This document shows positions 9,311 to 17,419 of a DNA stretch of 64,000 bases, one piece after another. Positions within the stretch are counted from its first letter, which is position 1, and the number at the start of each line of letters is the position of its first letter. Source of the DNA: Anaerolineales bacterium (lineage in GTDB: Bacteria; Chloroflexota; Anaerolineae; Anaerolineales; Villigracilaceae); assembly GCA_026928255.1 (NCBI GenBank), contig JAIXKJ010000008.1, positions 659,298 to 723,297 on the forward strand, written 5' to 3'. Below the pieces are notes generated by a model that was not told the origin of the DNA, did not search any database, and was given only the letters and a program-made list of their open reading frames with translations. A program made the translations under genes and the position numbers.

Positions 9311-10252
9311 ATGCGTAGAAAAATTTTGACGTTAGCGGCGCTGATTTTTGCCGCGCTGGCTTGCTCGGCGCCGATTGATTTTGCGCCGCCCGACGCGGAC
9401 GCGATGCGGACATCCGTCGCCGCGACGGTAATTTTTGACCTGACCCAAAACGCGCCGCAAGCGACGGCGACGGAAGCGCTTCAACCGACGCAGCCGCCCG
9501 CCGAAACCGCAACCCTCGCGCCGACCGCTTCGCTCGAACCTTCGCAAACGCCGTCCGCCACGCCGACGCTGACTCTCGTTCCAGTCATCCCCACGCTCGA
9601 ACTGTTGCCGACGGAAAGCGTCCAAATTTCGGTTTCGGTCAACACGAATTGCCGCACGGGGCCGGGCAAAGCCTACCCGGTGGCGGGCGCGTTGATGGTC
9701 GGCAAAACCGCCCAAGTTTACGGCAGCGACCCGACGCAGCGCTATTGGTACGTCCGCAACCCCGACCCAGGCGCGGAATATTGCTGGGTTTGGACCGAAT
9801 ACGCGACGCTGACTGGACCGTATTTGTCGCTGCCCATTTTTACGCCGCCTCCCACGCCGACGGCGACCAACACGCCCACGCCGACGGCGACGCCCAAGCC
9901 GCAAGCAAAATTTTCGGCGGAGTACGTCGGCAAAGATTCTTGTTCGGGCTGGTGGCTGGAAGTCCGCGTGAAGAATACAGGCACGCTGCCTTTGCGCTCG
10001 ATGGAATTCCGCGTCATAGACACGACCAACGACCAAAAGAAAACCGCCCTCAGCGACAGTTTCGTCAACAAGGACGGCTGTTCGAGCGAAACCTCGAAAG
10101 ATAAAATTTTACCCGGCGACGAGTTCACAATCAGTTCGCCTATTTTGTCCTACAACCCCAACGGACATCACATCATCATCCGCTTGACGTTGTGCAGTCA
10201 GAACGGACAAAAGGGCGACTGCCTGCAACAAAAAATCGAGTTCGACCTATAA
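9311..10252 (+). CDS. Secreted lipoprotein with SH3b-like domain, first of a tandem pair
   Basis: A 313-aa lipoprotein. The signal peptide ends in a lipobox (AALAC, Cys18). A Pro/Thr-rich linker (about 45-105) is followed by an SH3b-type domain with the NCRTGPGKAYPVAG signature (about 113-130) and a WYVRNPD strand, a second TPTPT linker, then a C-terminal beta domain with paired cysteines. SH3b domains usually bind cell-wall peptides; that is family knowledge, not shown here. The start follows GGAAGG. The next gene is a paralogue in the same order, so the pair arose by tandem duplication. Confidence 0.8.
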   Translation: MRRKILTLAALIFAALACSAPIDFAPPDADAMRTSVAATVIFDLTQNAPQATATEALQPTQPPAETATLAPTASLEPSQTPSATPTLTLVPVIPTLELLPTESVQISVSVNTNCRTGPGKAYPVAGALMVGKTAQVYGSDPTQRYWYVRNPDPGAEYCWVWTEYATLTGPYLSLPIFTPPPTPTATNTPTPTATPKPQAKFSAEYVGKDSCSGWWLEVRVKNTGTLPLRSMEFRVIDTTNDQKKTALSDSFVNKDGCSSETSKDKILPGDEFTISSPILSYNPNGHHIIIRLTLCSQNGQKGDCLQQKIEFDL

Positions 10253-10264
10253 GCGCGGACGTTT

Positions 10265-10270
10265 TATAAT
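10265..10270 (+). promoter_or_regulatory. -10 box (TATAAT), leaderless type
   Basis: TATAAT is followed by exactly six bases and the ATG at 10277; no Shine-Dalgarno is present. The second lipoprotein of the pair therefore probably has its own promoter. Confidence 0.65.
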
Positions 10271-10276
10271 GGGCGC

Positions 10277-11209
10277 ATGTCTAAACTGAGAAGATTTCTT
10301 CTCCCGTTTGCGGCGTTTCTTTTATTCGCTTGCGCGACGCCCGGCGCGGAGTTAATGAGTCCCGACGATTTGAACACCGTCATCGCGGAAACCATCGTCT
10401 TCGATTTGACTCAATCCGCGCCGCCCGCCACAGCGACGCCGCCCAGCGTCGTCCCGTCCGACACGCCCACGCCCACGCCGACGCTGATTTATCTTCAGCC
10501 GCGAGTCGCCTCCGAAACGCCGACGCTGACTCTCGCGCCCGAACTTGTTACGCCTTCGCCTTTGCCGACGGACACAATGAAACCGCCGACGGTTAAGGTG
10601 AAGGTAACTCGTCCCACGCACTGCCGCAGCGGGCCGGGCCAAACCTACGACATCGTCGGCTCGTTCTTAGTCGGCATGAAAGCCGAAGTCATCGGGCGCG
10701 ACGCAAAAGGGAAATATTGGTACATTCCCAACCCTTACGTCTTCACCGACTATTGCTGGATTTGGGGCGAGTACGCCGTCTTTGAAGGGAACGAACTGCT
10801 CGTCCCCGTGATGACCTCGCCGCCCACGCCGACTTCCACGCCGACCGCGATTCCGACTCTCGACTTCAAAACGGAAACGTCGGGACATTATCCCTGCGAC
10901 GGAAAACATTGGCTCAATTTTACGATTACGAATAACAGCAAAAATTCGTTCGCTTCGATTCGCGTAACGATGACGGATTTATCCGAAAACGTCTCGCGCT
11001 CGATTACAGCGAACGGCTTTTCCAGTCAAGTGGAATGCAACAAACCGAAGGCGGCGGAATTTCTTTTGCAAAAAGCTTCGACGAAAATCAGCGGACCCAA
11101 ATTTGAATATGATTTTCGCGGACATGAAATTCAGGTTGAAATTACCGTTTGCTCGGAAAAAGATTTGAAAGGCGTTTGCGGCGCTCGTCAATTTAAGTTT
11201 ACGCCGTAG
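10277..11209 (+). CDS. Secreted lipoprotein with SH3b-like domain, second of a tandem pair
   Basis: A 310-aa paralogue of the preceding gene with the same layout: lipobox LLFAC (Cys19), a conserved VFDLTQSAPPATAT stretch, Pro/Thr linker, SH3b-type HCRSGPGQTYDIVG segment, WYIPNP strand, second linker and a C-terminal beta domain. The first copy uses a Shine-Dalgarno start; this one has none and instead a TATAAT six bases before ATG. The two have diverged considerably, so the duplication is not recent. Probably anchored on the outer face of the membrane and exposed to the wall. Confidence 0.8.
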   Translation: MSKLRRFLLPFAAFLLFACATPGAELMSPDDLNTVIAETIVFDLTQSAPPATATPPSVVPSDTPTPTPTLIYLQPRVASETPTLTLAPELVTPSPLPTDTMKPPTVKVKVTRPTHCRSGPGQTYDIVGSFLVGMKAEVIGRDAKGKYWYIPNPYVFTDYCWIWGEYAVFEGNELLVPVMTSPPTPTSTPTAIPTLDFKTETSGHYPCDGKHWLNFTITNNSKNSFASIRVTMTDLSENVSRSITANGFSSQVECNKPKAAEFLLQKASTKISGPKFEYDFRGHEIQVEITVCSEKDLKGVCGARQFKFTP

Positions 11210-11232
11210 AAAGCGTCGAAAAACTTAACCGC

Positions 11233-11261
11233 TTGACGCTTCGCTTCTTTCCCCGTAAGAT
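11233..11261 (+). promoter_or_regulatory. gyrA-type gene promoter: TTGACG, 17-base spacer, TAAGAT
   Basis: TTGACG at 11233-11238 and TAAGAT at 11256-11261 with a 17-base spacer predict a start near 11268 and a leader of about 69 bases. Confidence 0.6.
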
Positions 11262-11292
11262 AAGCCCCGCAATAGAACAAATTTTTCACGCG

Positions 11293-11326
11293 AAAGAAAT
11301 CGTTTTTTCTTCGCGGCGATTTCTTT
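11293..11326 (+). promoter_or_regulatory. Hairpin abutting the ribosome-binding site of the gyrA-type gene
   Basis: AAAGAAATCG (11293-11302) pairs perfectly with CGATTTCTTT (11317-11326). The downstream arm runs into TTGGAG, the Shine-Dalgarno at about 11326-11331, so folding could limit ribosome access. Confidence 0.5.
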
Positions 11327-11336
11327 TGGAGTTTTT

Positions 11337-13826
11337 ATGGAAACTGGCATTGTCAAAAAAGTAGATATTGATCAAGAAATGCAGCAGGCGTATTTGGATT
11401 ACGCCATGTCGGTTATCGTCTCGCGCGCGTTGCCCGACGCCCGCGACGGCATGAAGCCCGTGCAGCGCCGCATTTTGTACGCCATGTACGACATGGGCAT
11501 CCGCGCCGATTCGGCGTATAAAAAATCTGCCAGAATCGTCGGCGAAGTGCTGGGCAAATATCACCCGCACGGCGACTCGTCGGTGTACGAGGCGATGGCG
11601 CGCCTCGCGCAAGATTTTTCCATGCGAACTATGCTGGTGGACGGGCAAGGCAACTTCGGTTCGGTGGACGGCGACCCGCCCGCCGCCATGCGTTACACCG
11701 AAGCGCGCCTCACCTCCGCCGCGCTGGATATTCTCACCGACCTTAACAAAAACACGGTGGACTTTGTCGCCAACTTTGACGACACGCTGCAAGAGCCGAG
11801 CGTGCTGCCCGCCGCGCTTCCCAACCTGCTGGTCAACGGCGCGACGGGCATCGCCGTCGGCATGGCGACCTCTATTCCGCCGCACAATTTGAGCGAAGTC
11901 ATTGACGCGCTGATTTTCATGTTGGAGCGTTGGGAAAAACTCGACGACATTAACGTCGAGCAGTTGATGAAATTCGTCAAAGGTCCCGACTTCCCGACGG
12001 GCGGCTTAATCGTCGAAGAAAAAGGCGGCGAGGGAATCGAGTCCGCTTACGGTTCGGGGCGCGGACGAATCACGGTGCAGGCGAAGGCTCACGTCGAGGA
12101 AATGGAGCGCGGAAAAAATCGCATCATCGTTTCCGAGTTGCCGTTCATGGTCAATAAATCCAGCCTCATCGAACGCATCGCCGAGTTGGCGCGCGACGGA
12201 CACCTCGAAGGGCTGTCCGATTTGCGCGACGAATCAGACCGTCAAGGCATGCGTATCGTCATCGAACTGACCAAGAACGCCGACCCGAAATTTGTGCTGC
12301 GCGACCTGTATAAACGCACGCCCATGCAAACCACGTTCAGCATCAACCTGTTGGCGCTGGTGGACGGCGAGCCGCGCACGCTGACGCTCAAACAGGCGTT
12401 GCGCGTTTATTTGGAGCATCGGCTGACGGTCGTCAAACGTCGCGCCGAATTTGATTTGGCAAAAGCCCAAGCGCGGGCGCACATCCTCGAAGGTTATTTG
12501 GTCGCCTTAAAAAATCTGGATGAAATCATCGCCCTCATCCGCTCCGCGCCGGATGTCGAGACGGCGCGAGCCAAACTGATGAAGCGCTACAAACTGACGG
12601 AGATTCAAGCGACGGCGATTCTCGACATGCAATTGCGCCGTCTCGCCGCGTTGGAACGCAAGAAAATTGAAACCGAATATAAAGAAGTTGCCGCGACGAT
12701 TGCGGCGCTGACCAAATTGTTGAAGACCCCCAAATTAATGCGCGGCGCGGTTGCGGACGAATTGCTGAAAGTGAAAGAAGCCTACGGCGACCGACGGCGC
12801 ACGCAGATTGTCAGCGTGAAGGAAGGCGGCGCGGCAAAAGCGCTGACCGCCAACGACTTGCTCCCGCAGCAAACCGCGTGGATTGGCGTAACCGCCGACG
12901 GGTTGGTTTCGCGCGCGGCGGACGACAAACAGTCGAAACATTCGGGCAACGACGCGCCGCGATTTTTGGTCAAAGCCTCGACGACGGACACGATTTATTT
13001 CGTCAGCAAATTGGGCAAAGCCGCCGCCGTGTCCGCGCATTTGATTCCCGAAGCGGAGAAGTTGAGTCAGGGCGTTTTGTGGCATCGCGTTTCGCCGTTG
13101 AGCGACGCGGATTCGCTGGCGGCGGTTTTCGCGTTGCCGCCCAATAAGTCGGCGTTGGGCGAAGAGATTTGCGTCCTGACGGCGACGCGCTTCGGCATGA
13201 TTAAGAAAAGTTTGATTAGCGAGTTGCCCGGTCCTTCGTCGCAAACCTTTACGCTGGTCAAGGTCAACGAAGGCGATAAGTTGACGGCGTTGGGAATCAC
13301 CGACGGCAAAAAAGAAATTCTGCTGGTTACGGCGGGCGGAATGGCGATTCGCTTCAAAGAAGACGACGCGCGTCCGATGGGGTTGGTTGCGGCGGGCGTG
13401 AACGGCATGAAATTGGACGACAAAGACGAAGTGGTCGGCATGGAAATTTTGCCGACGGACGGCGAAATTTTCCTGCTGACGAACGACGGCAAAGCCAAGC
13501 GCGTGGAGCAAAAAGATTTTCCGCTGCAAGGGCGTTATGGCAAAGGCGTGGTCGCGTGGGATTTGCCGAATAAGGTTGCGCTCGTCGCGCTCGCCAGCGG
13601 AAAGCCAAATTTGGTCGCGTCCGTTCATTTGAGCAAAGGCGCGCCCAAGTCCGCGCGGCTGGACGCGGCGGGTTTGCGAAAACGCGCGTCCGCGAAAGGC
13701 GACGTCGTTGTGGACGTCAAAGCCGGCGAAGCGGTCACGGCGCTAACCGTCGGCTGGACGTTGGAGCGTTATCTCAAAGCGCCGAAAGAAGCGCCGAAAA
13801 AGAAGAAGGCGACGAAGAAAAAGTAA
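11337..13826 (+). CDS. gyrA: DNA gyrase / topoisomerase IV subunit A
   Basis: An 829-aa type IIA topoisomerase A subunit that breaks and rejoins DNA. The catalytic tyrosine is Tyr120 in [10 protein letters not shown]; the quinolone-pocket residues are Ser81, Ser82 and Glu85 ([10 protein letters not shown]). The C-terminal DNA-wrapping propeller is recognisable but blade 1 lacks the QRRGGKG GyrA-box; the nearest match, QGRYGKG, is in a later blade. That leaves gyrase versus topoisomerase IV open. A Lys-rich tail (KKKKATKKK) ends the protein. It stands alone; gyrB is not in the window. The start follows TTGGAG. Confidence 0.88.
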   Translation: METGIVKKVDIDQEMQQAYLDYAMSVIVSRALPDARDGMKPVQRRILYAMYDMGIRADSAYKKSARIVGEVLGKYHPHGDSSVYEAMARLAQDFSMRTMLVDGQGNFGSVDGDPPAAMRYTEARLTSAALDILTDLNKNTVDFVANFDDTLQEPSVLPAALPNLLVNGATGIAVGMATSIPPHNLSEVIDALIFMLERWEKLDDINVEQLMKFVKGPDFPTGGLIVEEKGGEGIESAYGSGRGRITVQAKAHVEEMERGKNRIIVSELPFMVNKSSLIERIAELARDGHLEGLSDLRDESDRQGMRIVIELTKNADPKFVLRDLYKRTPMQTTFSINLLALVDGEPRTLTLKQALRVYLEHRLTVVKRRAEFDLAKAQARAHILEGYLVALKNLDEIIALIRSAPDVETARAKLMKRYKLTEIQATAILDMQLRRLAALERKKIETEYKEVAATIAALTKLLKTPKLMRGAVADELLKVKEAYGDRRRTQIVSVKEGGAAKALTANDLLPQQTAWIGVTADGLVSRAADDKQSKHSGNDAPRFLVKASTTDTIYFVSKLGKAAAVSAHLIPEAEKLSQGVLWHRVSPLSDADSLAAVFALPPNKSALGEEICVLTATRFGMIKKSLISELPGPSSQTFTLVKVNEGDKLTALGITDGKKEILLVTAGGMAIRFKEDDARPMGLVAAGVNGMKLDDKDEVVGMEILPTDGEIFLLTNDGKAKRVEQKDFPLQGRYGKGVVAWDLPNKVALVALASGKPNLVASVHLSKGAPKSARLDAAGLRKRASAKGDVVVDVKAGEAVTALTVGWTLERYLKAPKEAPKKKKATKKK

Positions 13827-13871
13827 CGCGCCGCGTTGACTGTGCGGCGGCAAATCGTCCAGCAAAAGTAC

Positions 13872-13914
13872 CGTCCCGAAGGTTTTGAACCTTCGGGACG
13901 ATTCGTCCTATAAT
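13872..13914 (+). repeat. Palindrome-promoter repeat, copy 1
   Basis: CGTCCCGAAGGTT (13872-13884) and AACCTTCGGGACG (13888-13900) form a perfect 13-bp stem with a TTG loop, followed by ATTCGTCC and TATAAT (13909-13914). TTGAAC at 13885-13890, formed by the loop, lies 18 bases before the -10. The palindrome thus supplies a possible -35 element. Confidence 0.75.
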
Positions 13915-13920
13915 GTGGAC

Positions 13921-14001
13921 ATGAAACGACTCTTCCTTTTCTTGACCTTTGTCCTCGCCGCACATGTGCCACGAAGTGGTATGCGCCGCGCCGAAGGTTA
14001 G
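13921..14001 (+). pseudogene. Broken duplicate of the lipoprotein start
   Basis: The 26-codon frame MKRLFLFLTFVLAA matches the signal peptide of the gene at 14034 (MKRLFLLLTFMLAAC) and has the same upstream promoter. It loses the lipobox cysteine, runs into unrelated sequence and stops at 13999. This is a partial duplication or the remnant of a deleted neighbour; a functional product is unlikely because lipidation is impossible, though the promoter looks intact. Confidence 0.7.
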
Positions 14002-14027
14002 CCCTTCGGGATGATTCGTCCTATAAT
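13989..14027 (+). repeat. Palindrome-promoter repeat, copy 2
   Basis: A shortened version of copy 1: CCGAAGG ... CCTTCGGG with a degraded loop, then the identical ATTCGTCC and TATAAT (14022-14027). The -10 box ends six bases before the ATG at 14034. The -35 found in the loop of copy 1 is lost here. Confidence 0.7.
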
Positions 14028-14033
14028 GTAGAC

Positions 14034-15284
14034 ATGAAACGCCTCTTCCTTCTCTTGACCTTTATGCTCGCCGCCTGCGCCGCGCCGACGCAGACTCAGA
14101 CCTCCGAGTTTTTAGAAAACTCGGAGGTCTCAACCCCTACCGCGACGCTTGTCATTTCGACGCAGGAGAAACCTTCCCCCACGCCGACGGAGATTCCTCT
14201 ACCGTCGTTTTCTCGCGCGGAGTTGGACTCAATGGACGAGGAGCAAAAAATTGCCCAAGCCCCATCCGTTGACGAGATGCCCGCCGATCTGTGGGACGCA
14301 GAAGTCAAATGGAGCGAACCCGTCATCGCCGAGGCAGGCTGGGGGACGCTCGTCCAATATTCAGGCGCGGACGAAAATGGAAATGAAGTCAGCGTTTACT
14401 ACGACCTTGAAAACGGAGCGTGGGTCAAGCGCTACGAGAGTCTCGACCAAGTCGCGCAAATCCCCGCAGACCAAATCCCTGCGGCGCTGGTCGTCGGCGA
14501 CGAGGTACTGACGAGCAAAGTCCGCGTCAACTACCAGTGGAGCGTCCCGCCCGAAAGCGTGGCGCAAGGCTGGCAGGTCTTCCGCGACGCAAGCGGCGAC
14601 GCGCAAACCGTCTACGACCCCAACGCCGACGCTTGGCTGTCGCCTGAGCAGGCGGGGATGGTCTTTATGCCCATCTCAAACGAAGAGCGCAAGGACGGGA
14701 AATATATCGAGTACGAGGTCGGCGATGACTTTGAAGGCTTTATGGCGCAGTTGATCGCCGCCGAAAAAGAGGCGCTACAAAGCGGGAAGTTCGTCATCCC
14801 TGAGAAGTCAAAGAATTATGGGTGGATGGATGAGAAAATAGTTGTTGGTAGCGATAGCGTTACTTTTGTTGAACCAATATTTAATGTTGCCGATGGCGGT
14901 AAACCTTATGCGTTAGTTTCAGTAGGAATATTGGACGGTGGCGATGTATTTGGCGATAAATATAAGGGGCGCAAGTTTGGAATATTTAGTTTATCTATTA
15001 AAAACCCTAATGGCTCGATCGGTATTCTTCATGGTGCCATTCCAAAAGGGAATATCCCTTGGTTTTTTGATGTTTTTGTAAATGGACAACGAAATATCCC
15101 TGTTTTCTATGGAGACACCATAATCGAGGAAAGTTATGCTAATAACGGGTTTTGGTATATTGAACCGCTTAGTCAAATTCAAGGTGGAGGCGCATACAAG
15201 CAAGCATTATTAGAAAAAATGGTTATAGATGGTAAAGAAGCAAAAATTACTAAAGAGATGGAAGATGTGATTTACTTCTATTGA
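14034..15284 (+). CDS. Lipoprotein of unknown function with chimeric composition
   Basis: A 416-aa lipoprotein: lipobox MLAAC (Cys15), short Pro/Thr linker, then an acidic extracellular region of no family I recognise. Two oddities are visible. Codons 22-32 are encoded by a perfect 33-base palindrome (14098-14130). From about 14811 the base composition drops abruptly from GC-rich to AT-rich and stays so to the stop and into the next gene, while the frame remains open. This suggests recombination joined a native N-terminal part to a foreign C-terminal part. The start has a TATAAT six bases upstream and no Shine-Dalgarno. Confidence 0.75.
   Translation: MKRLFLLLTFMLAACAAPTQTQTSEFLENSEVSTPTATLVISTQEKPSPTPTEIPLPSFSRAELDSMDEEQKIAQAPSVDEMPADLWDAEVKWSEPVIAEAGWGTLVQYSGADENGNEVSVYYDLENGAWVKRYESLDQVAQIPADQIPAALVVGDEVLTSKVRVNYQWSVPPESVAQGWQVFRDASGDAQTVYDPNADAWLSPEQAGMVFMPISNEERKDGKYIEYEVGDDFEGFMAQLIAAEKEALQSGKFVIPEKSKNYGWMDEKIVVGSDSVTFVEPIFNVADGGKPYALVSVGILDGGDVFGDKYKGRKFGIFSLSIKNPNGSIGILHGAIPKGNIPWFFDVFVNGQRNIPVFYGDTIIEESYANNGFWYIEPLSQIQGGGAYKQALLEKMVIDGKEAKITKEMEDVIYFY
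14098..14130. repeat. Perfect 15-bp-arm palindrome inside a coding sequence
   Basis: AGACCTCCGAGTTTT and its exact reverse complement flank a TAG loop. The 33 bases equal 11 codons and keep the frame. The outer core (AGACCTCCGA / TCGGAGGTCT) is the same as in the terminator-like palindrome at 18096-18129. Confidence 0.85.
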
Positions 15285-15296
15285 CCTAAGTAATAA

Positions 15297-15324
15297 TTGA
15301 TAAACAACTACGATCTGCTATCAT
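15297..15324 (+). promoter_or_regulatory. Promoter: TTGATA, 16-base spacer, TATCAT, leaderless type
   Basis: TTGATA at 15297-15302 and TATCAT at 15319-15324; six bases then follow before the ATG at 15331. No Shine-Dalgarno is present. Confidence 0.55.
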
Positions 15325-15330
15325 AGAATT

Positions 15331-15738
15331 ATGACTAAATGGCTCTTTGGGGTAAAAGGGTTCTTTCTTTCTATTGCAGTAGGCTTATCATTGTTTTTAA
15401 TGACATCTGTTTATAAAAATGTAAACGCTGGCGCAGGCGATCGGTGTTGTTCAAGTGATGTATGTGGCTATGGTTATACCTGCGTTAATATCCCACAGAA
15501 TTGTAATGTTAGTCAGACAGGCACCTGCGTCCAGACACAGTATGAATGCATCCCTGGCGAAAAATATTGTCAGTCAGGTTACGCCTGCGTGGATTATATG
15601 TGTGTGAAATCAAACAGTCAGGGGACGCCATTGCCAACATCAGGCGGGGGGAACAACCCTCAAACCAAAACCTGCGGCGCTGGGACGAGGTTGCGCCCGC
15701 ACCGTCCCGAAGGTTCTCAACCCTTCGGGACGCTTTGA
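15331..15738 (+). CDS. Cys-rich secreted protein, 3' end overwritten by a repeat
   Basis: A 135-codon frame with an N-terminal hydrophobic export segment (about 8-27, VNAGA as possible cleavage site) and many cysteines in CC, CGYGYTC and YQSGYACVDYMC-like spacings, suggesting a disulfide-rich extracellular domain. The DNA is AT-rich like the end of the preceding gene. The last 20 or so codons read through the palindromic repeat at 15703-15732 and are probably not original, so the native C-terminus is likely lost. No family is recognised; small Cys-rich domains are hard to assign. Confidence 0.5.
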   Translation: MTKWLFGVKGFFLSIAVGLSLFLMTSVYKNVNAGAGDRCCSSDVCGYGYTCVNIPQNCNVSQTGTCVQTQYECIPGEKYCQSGYACVDYMCVKSNSQGTPLPTSGGGNNPQTKTCGAGTRLRPHRPEGSQPFGTL

Positions 15739-15752
15739 CGATTCGCCTATAA
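15703..15752 (+). repeat. Palindrome-promoter repeat, copy 3
   Basis: CGTCCCGAAGG (15703-15713) and CCTTCGGGACG (15722-15732) flank a TTCTCAAC loop. The 3' flank GACGATTCGCCTATAAC resembles the ATTCGTCCTATAAT of copies 1 and 2. No gene follows on this strand; the end of the convergent HD gene does. Confidence 0.65.
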
Positions 15753-16316
15753 CCCGCCGTCCCCCTCCAGCCCCAACTCAGGCGCGATCTTCCGCATCGC
15801 CAAAATCACATTGCCGACGTGTTCCCAAAGGTCTATGCCAAACTCCTGCGCGGCGGACTCCATCTCCTCGCGGTTCGTCCCTGCGGCGAAGGCTTTGTCC
15901 TTCCATTTTTTCTTGACCGACTTCGCCTCCAAATCGGACAGCGAGCGCGAAGGGCGCACCAGCGCGACGGCGGTAATCAACCCCGTTACTTCGTCGCAAG
16001 CGAAAATGGCTTTGCGGCGCAACGTCTCGCGCGGCATGTGCAAATGCTCGGCGTGACTCAAAATGTCCTGCACAATATCTTCGGGGACGCCGCGCTCGCG
16101 CAACATCGGCGCGCCCGCCTGCGGATGTTCTTCCAGCGTCGGGTGAATCTCCCAATCGAAATCGTGCAACAAACCGACCAGCCCCCACGCCTCCGCGTCC
16201 TCGCCAAATTTCTCGGCGTAAAAACGCATCGCCGCTTCGACCGAAAGCATGTGCCGCACTAAACCTTCATTCTTAACAAATTCGCGCACCAGCGCGAGCG
16301 CTTCATCGCGTTGCAT
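15747..16316 (-). CDS. HD-domain phosphohydrolase
   Basis: A 189-aa HD-superfamily protein. The metal-binding set is visible: His21 in LVRHML, the HD pair in GLLHDFDW (about 50-57) and later histidines in SHAEHLHM. Proteins of this length with LLHDFDWE and a C-terminal EEMESAAQEFG segment are usually annotated only as HD-domain or HDIG-domain hydrolases acting on phosphate esters or nucleotides; no regulatory domain is fused. The start follows AAGGAG. The substrate cannot be told from sequence. Confidence 0.85.
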   Translation of the reverse strand: MQRDEALALVREFVKNEGLVRHMLSVEAAMRFYAEKFGEDAEAWGLVGLLHDFDWEIHPTLEEHPQAGAPMLRERGVPEDIVQDILSHAEHLHMPRETLRRKAIFACDEVTGLITAVALVRPSRSLSDLEAKSVKKKWKDKAFAAGTNREEMESAAQEFGIDLWEHVGNVILAMRKIAPELGLEGDGGL

Positions 16317-16333
16317 AAAAAACTCCTTCGATT

Positions 16334-17374
16334 TTATTTTATCAAGTCCGCTAAATTTAACCCCGAAGCCGCCATGTACTTCAAAAACTCGGCGTAAGCG
16401 TCGTCGCTGATGTGGCGCATTTCGTCAAACCCGTACAACGTCTGCAAAGCGGATTTTCCTGCGGGCGTCAGGGCAAAATCCAAAATGGCGCTTTCGACGG
16501 CGCGGCGCATTTCAAACGGCAGCGCGCTCGCCATCGAAATATTTTCATAAGGGATAATTTCCGGAATGCGCCAAACAATTTTGACTTTATCCGTCGCGTC
16601 GGCATAACTCGATTCGAGCGCTGGCGATTTTCGCGCGTCAATGAAAGTCGCGCCGAAGTCGCAAATGCCCGCGGCGTAGACTCCGCGCACCACGTCAATT
16701 TGCCCGTCGAGGAACGCGCCGCCGCCAATCTTGACCTTTGCCTGATTCAACACCCCCAGCGGAATCGCATACCCCGAAGGCGACGTCGCGTCGCTCCAAC
16801 AGGCTTTTTTGTCCGCAAACTGCCTCAAAGCGACGGCGGCGTCCGCGCTGTTTTCTCCGCGCGCTTCGTCGTAATAAAGCGCAAATCCGCTTTGGCGGTT
16901 GACGATGAATTGCGCCCCGTAAAAAATTTTTCCGTCGAGCGTCCGCGCCAACAACGGCGAGACTAGCCGCCTTTCGCTCGCCAGCGCGAAACCGTAAGGC
17001 GAAAGCGAAACGATGTGCGCGTTGCCTTTTTCAAGCGCGTCTATCAGCGCCAATTCGGAAGGCGGCGCGACGGCGCTGACTCGGTATCCGCTTTGCTTTT
17101 CGATGAAAGCCGCCAGTTGATTGGCGGCGGAAATTGCGTCGGCGCTGGGGTGCGGATTCGGCGCTAGGGCGAGGAGCAAAGGATTCTGGTCGGAACCCGC
17201 CGTCGGCGTGGGGCGCGGCGATTGAGTCGGCGGCGCGGACGTCGCTTCGAGAGTCGCGGTCGGTTGCGGAGTCGGAGTCGGCGTTTGCGACGTTAAAGAA
17301 CATCCAAGCGTAAATAAAAGTGTTAAGAAAAGAAACGCTTTGCGCGTCTTACAGGATTGTTGGGTGTGAGGCAT
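16334..17374 (-). CDS. PhnD-like phosphate/phosphonate-type substrate-binding lipoprotein
   Basis: A 346-aa lipoprotein: lipobox FTLGC (Cys25), Pro/Thr linker, then a periplasmic-binding-protein type II fold resembling the PhnD/phosphite-binding family (LLLALAPNPHP near the start, CWSDATSPSGYAIPLG in the hinge region, DFGATFID). The start at 17374 is preferred to the longer frame because the signal peptide then begins normally. No permease or ATPase gene is adjacent, so the protein may serve a distant transporter or act as an extracellular sensor. The ligand is not predictable. Confidence 0.75.
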   Translation of the reverse strand: MPHTQQSCKTRKAFLFLTLLFTLGCSLTSQTPTPTPQPTATLEATSAPPTQSPRPTPTAGSDQNPLLLALAPNPHPSADAISAANQLAAFIEKQSGYRVSAVAPPSELALIDALEKGNAHIVSLSPYGFALASERRLVSPLLARTLDGKIFYGAQFIVNRQSGFALYYDEARGENSADAAVALRQFADKKACWSDATSPSGYAIPLGVLNQAKVKIGGGAFLDGQIDVVRGVYAAGICDFGATFIDARKSPALESSYADATDKVKIVWRIPEIIPYENISMASALPFEMRRAVESAILDFALTPAGKSALQTLYGFDEMRHISDDAYAEFLKYMAASGLNLADLIK

Positions 17375-17419
17375 GGCGACCTTGCTATAATACTCGAAAG
17401 GCAAATTGAAAGGAAGAAC

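Noticed and set aside
12735..13628. 297-codon frame antisense to the gyrA-type gene
   Set aside because: Same reason: Arg/Gln-rich shadow of codon bias over a certain gene.
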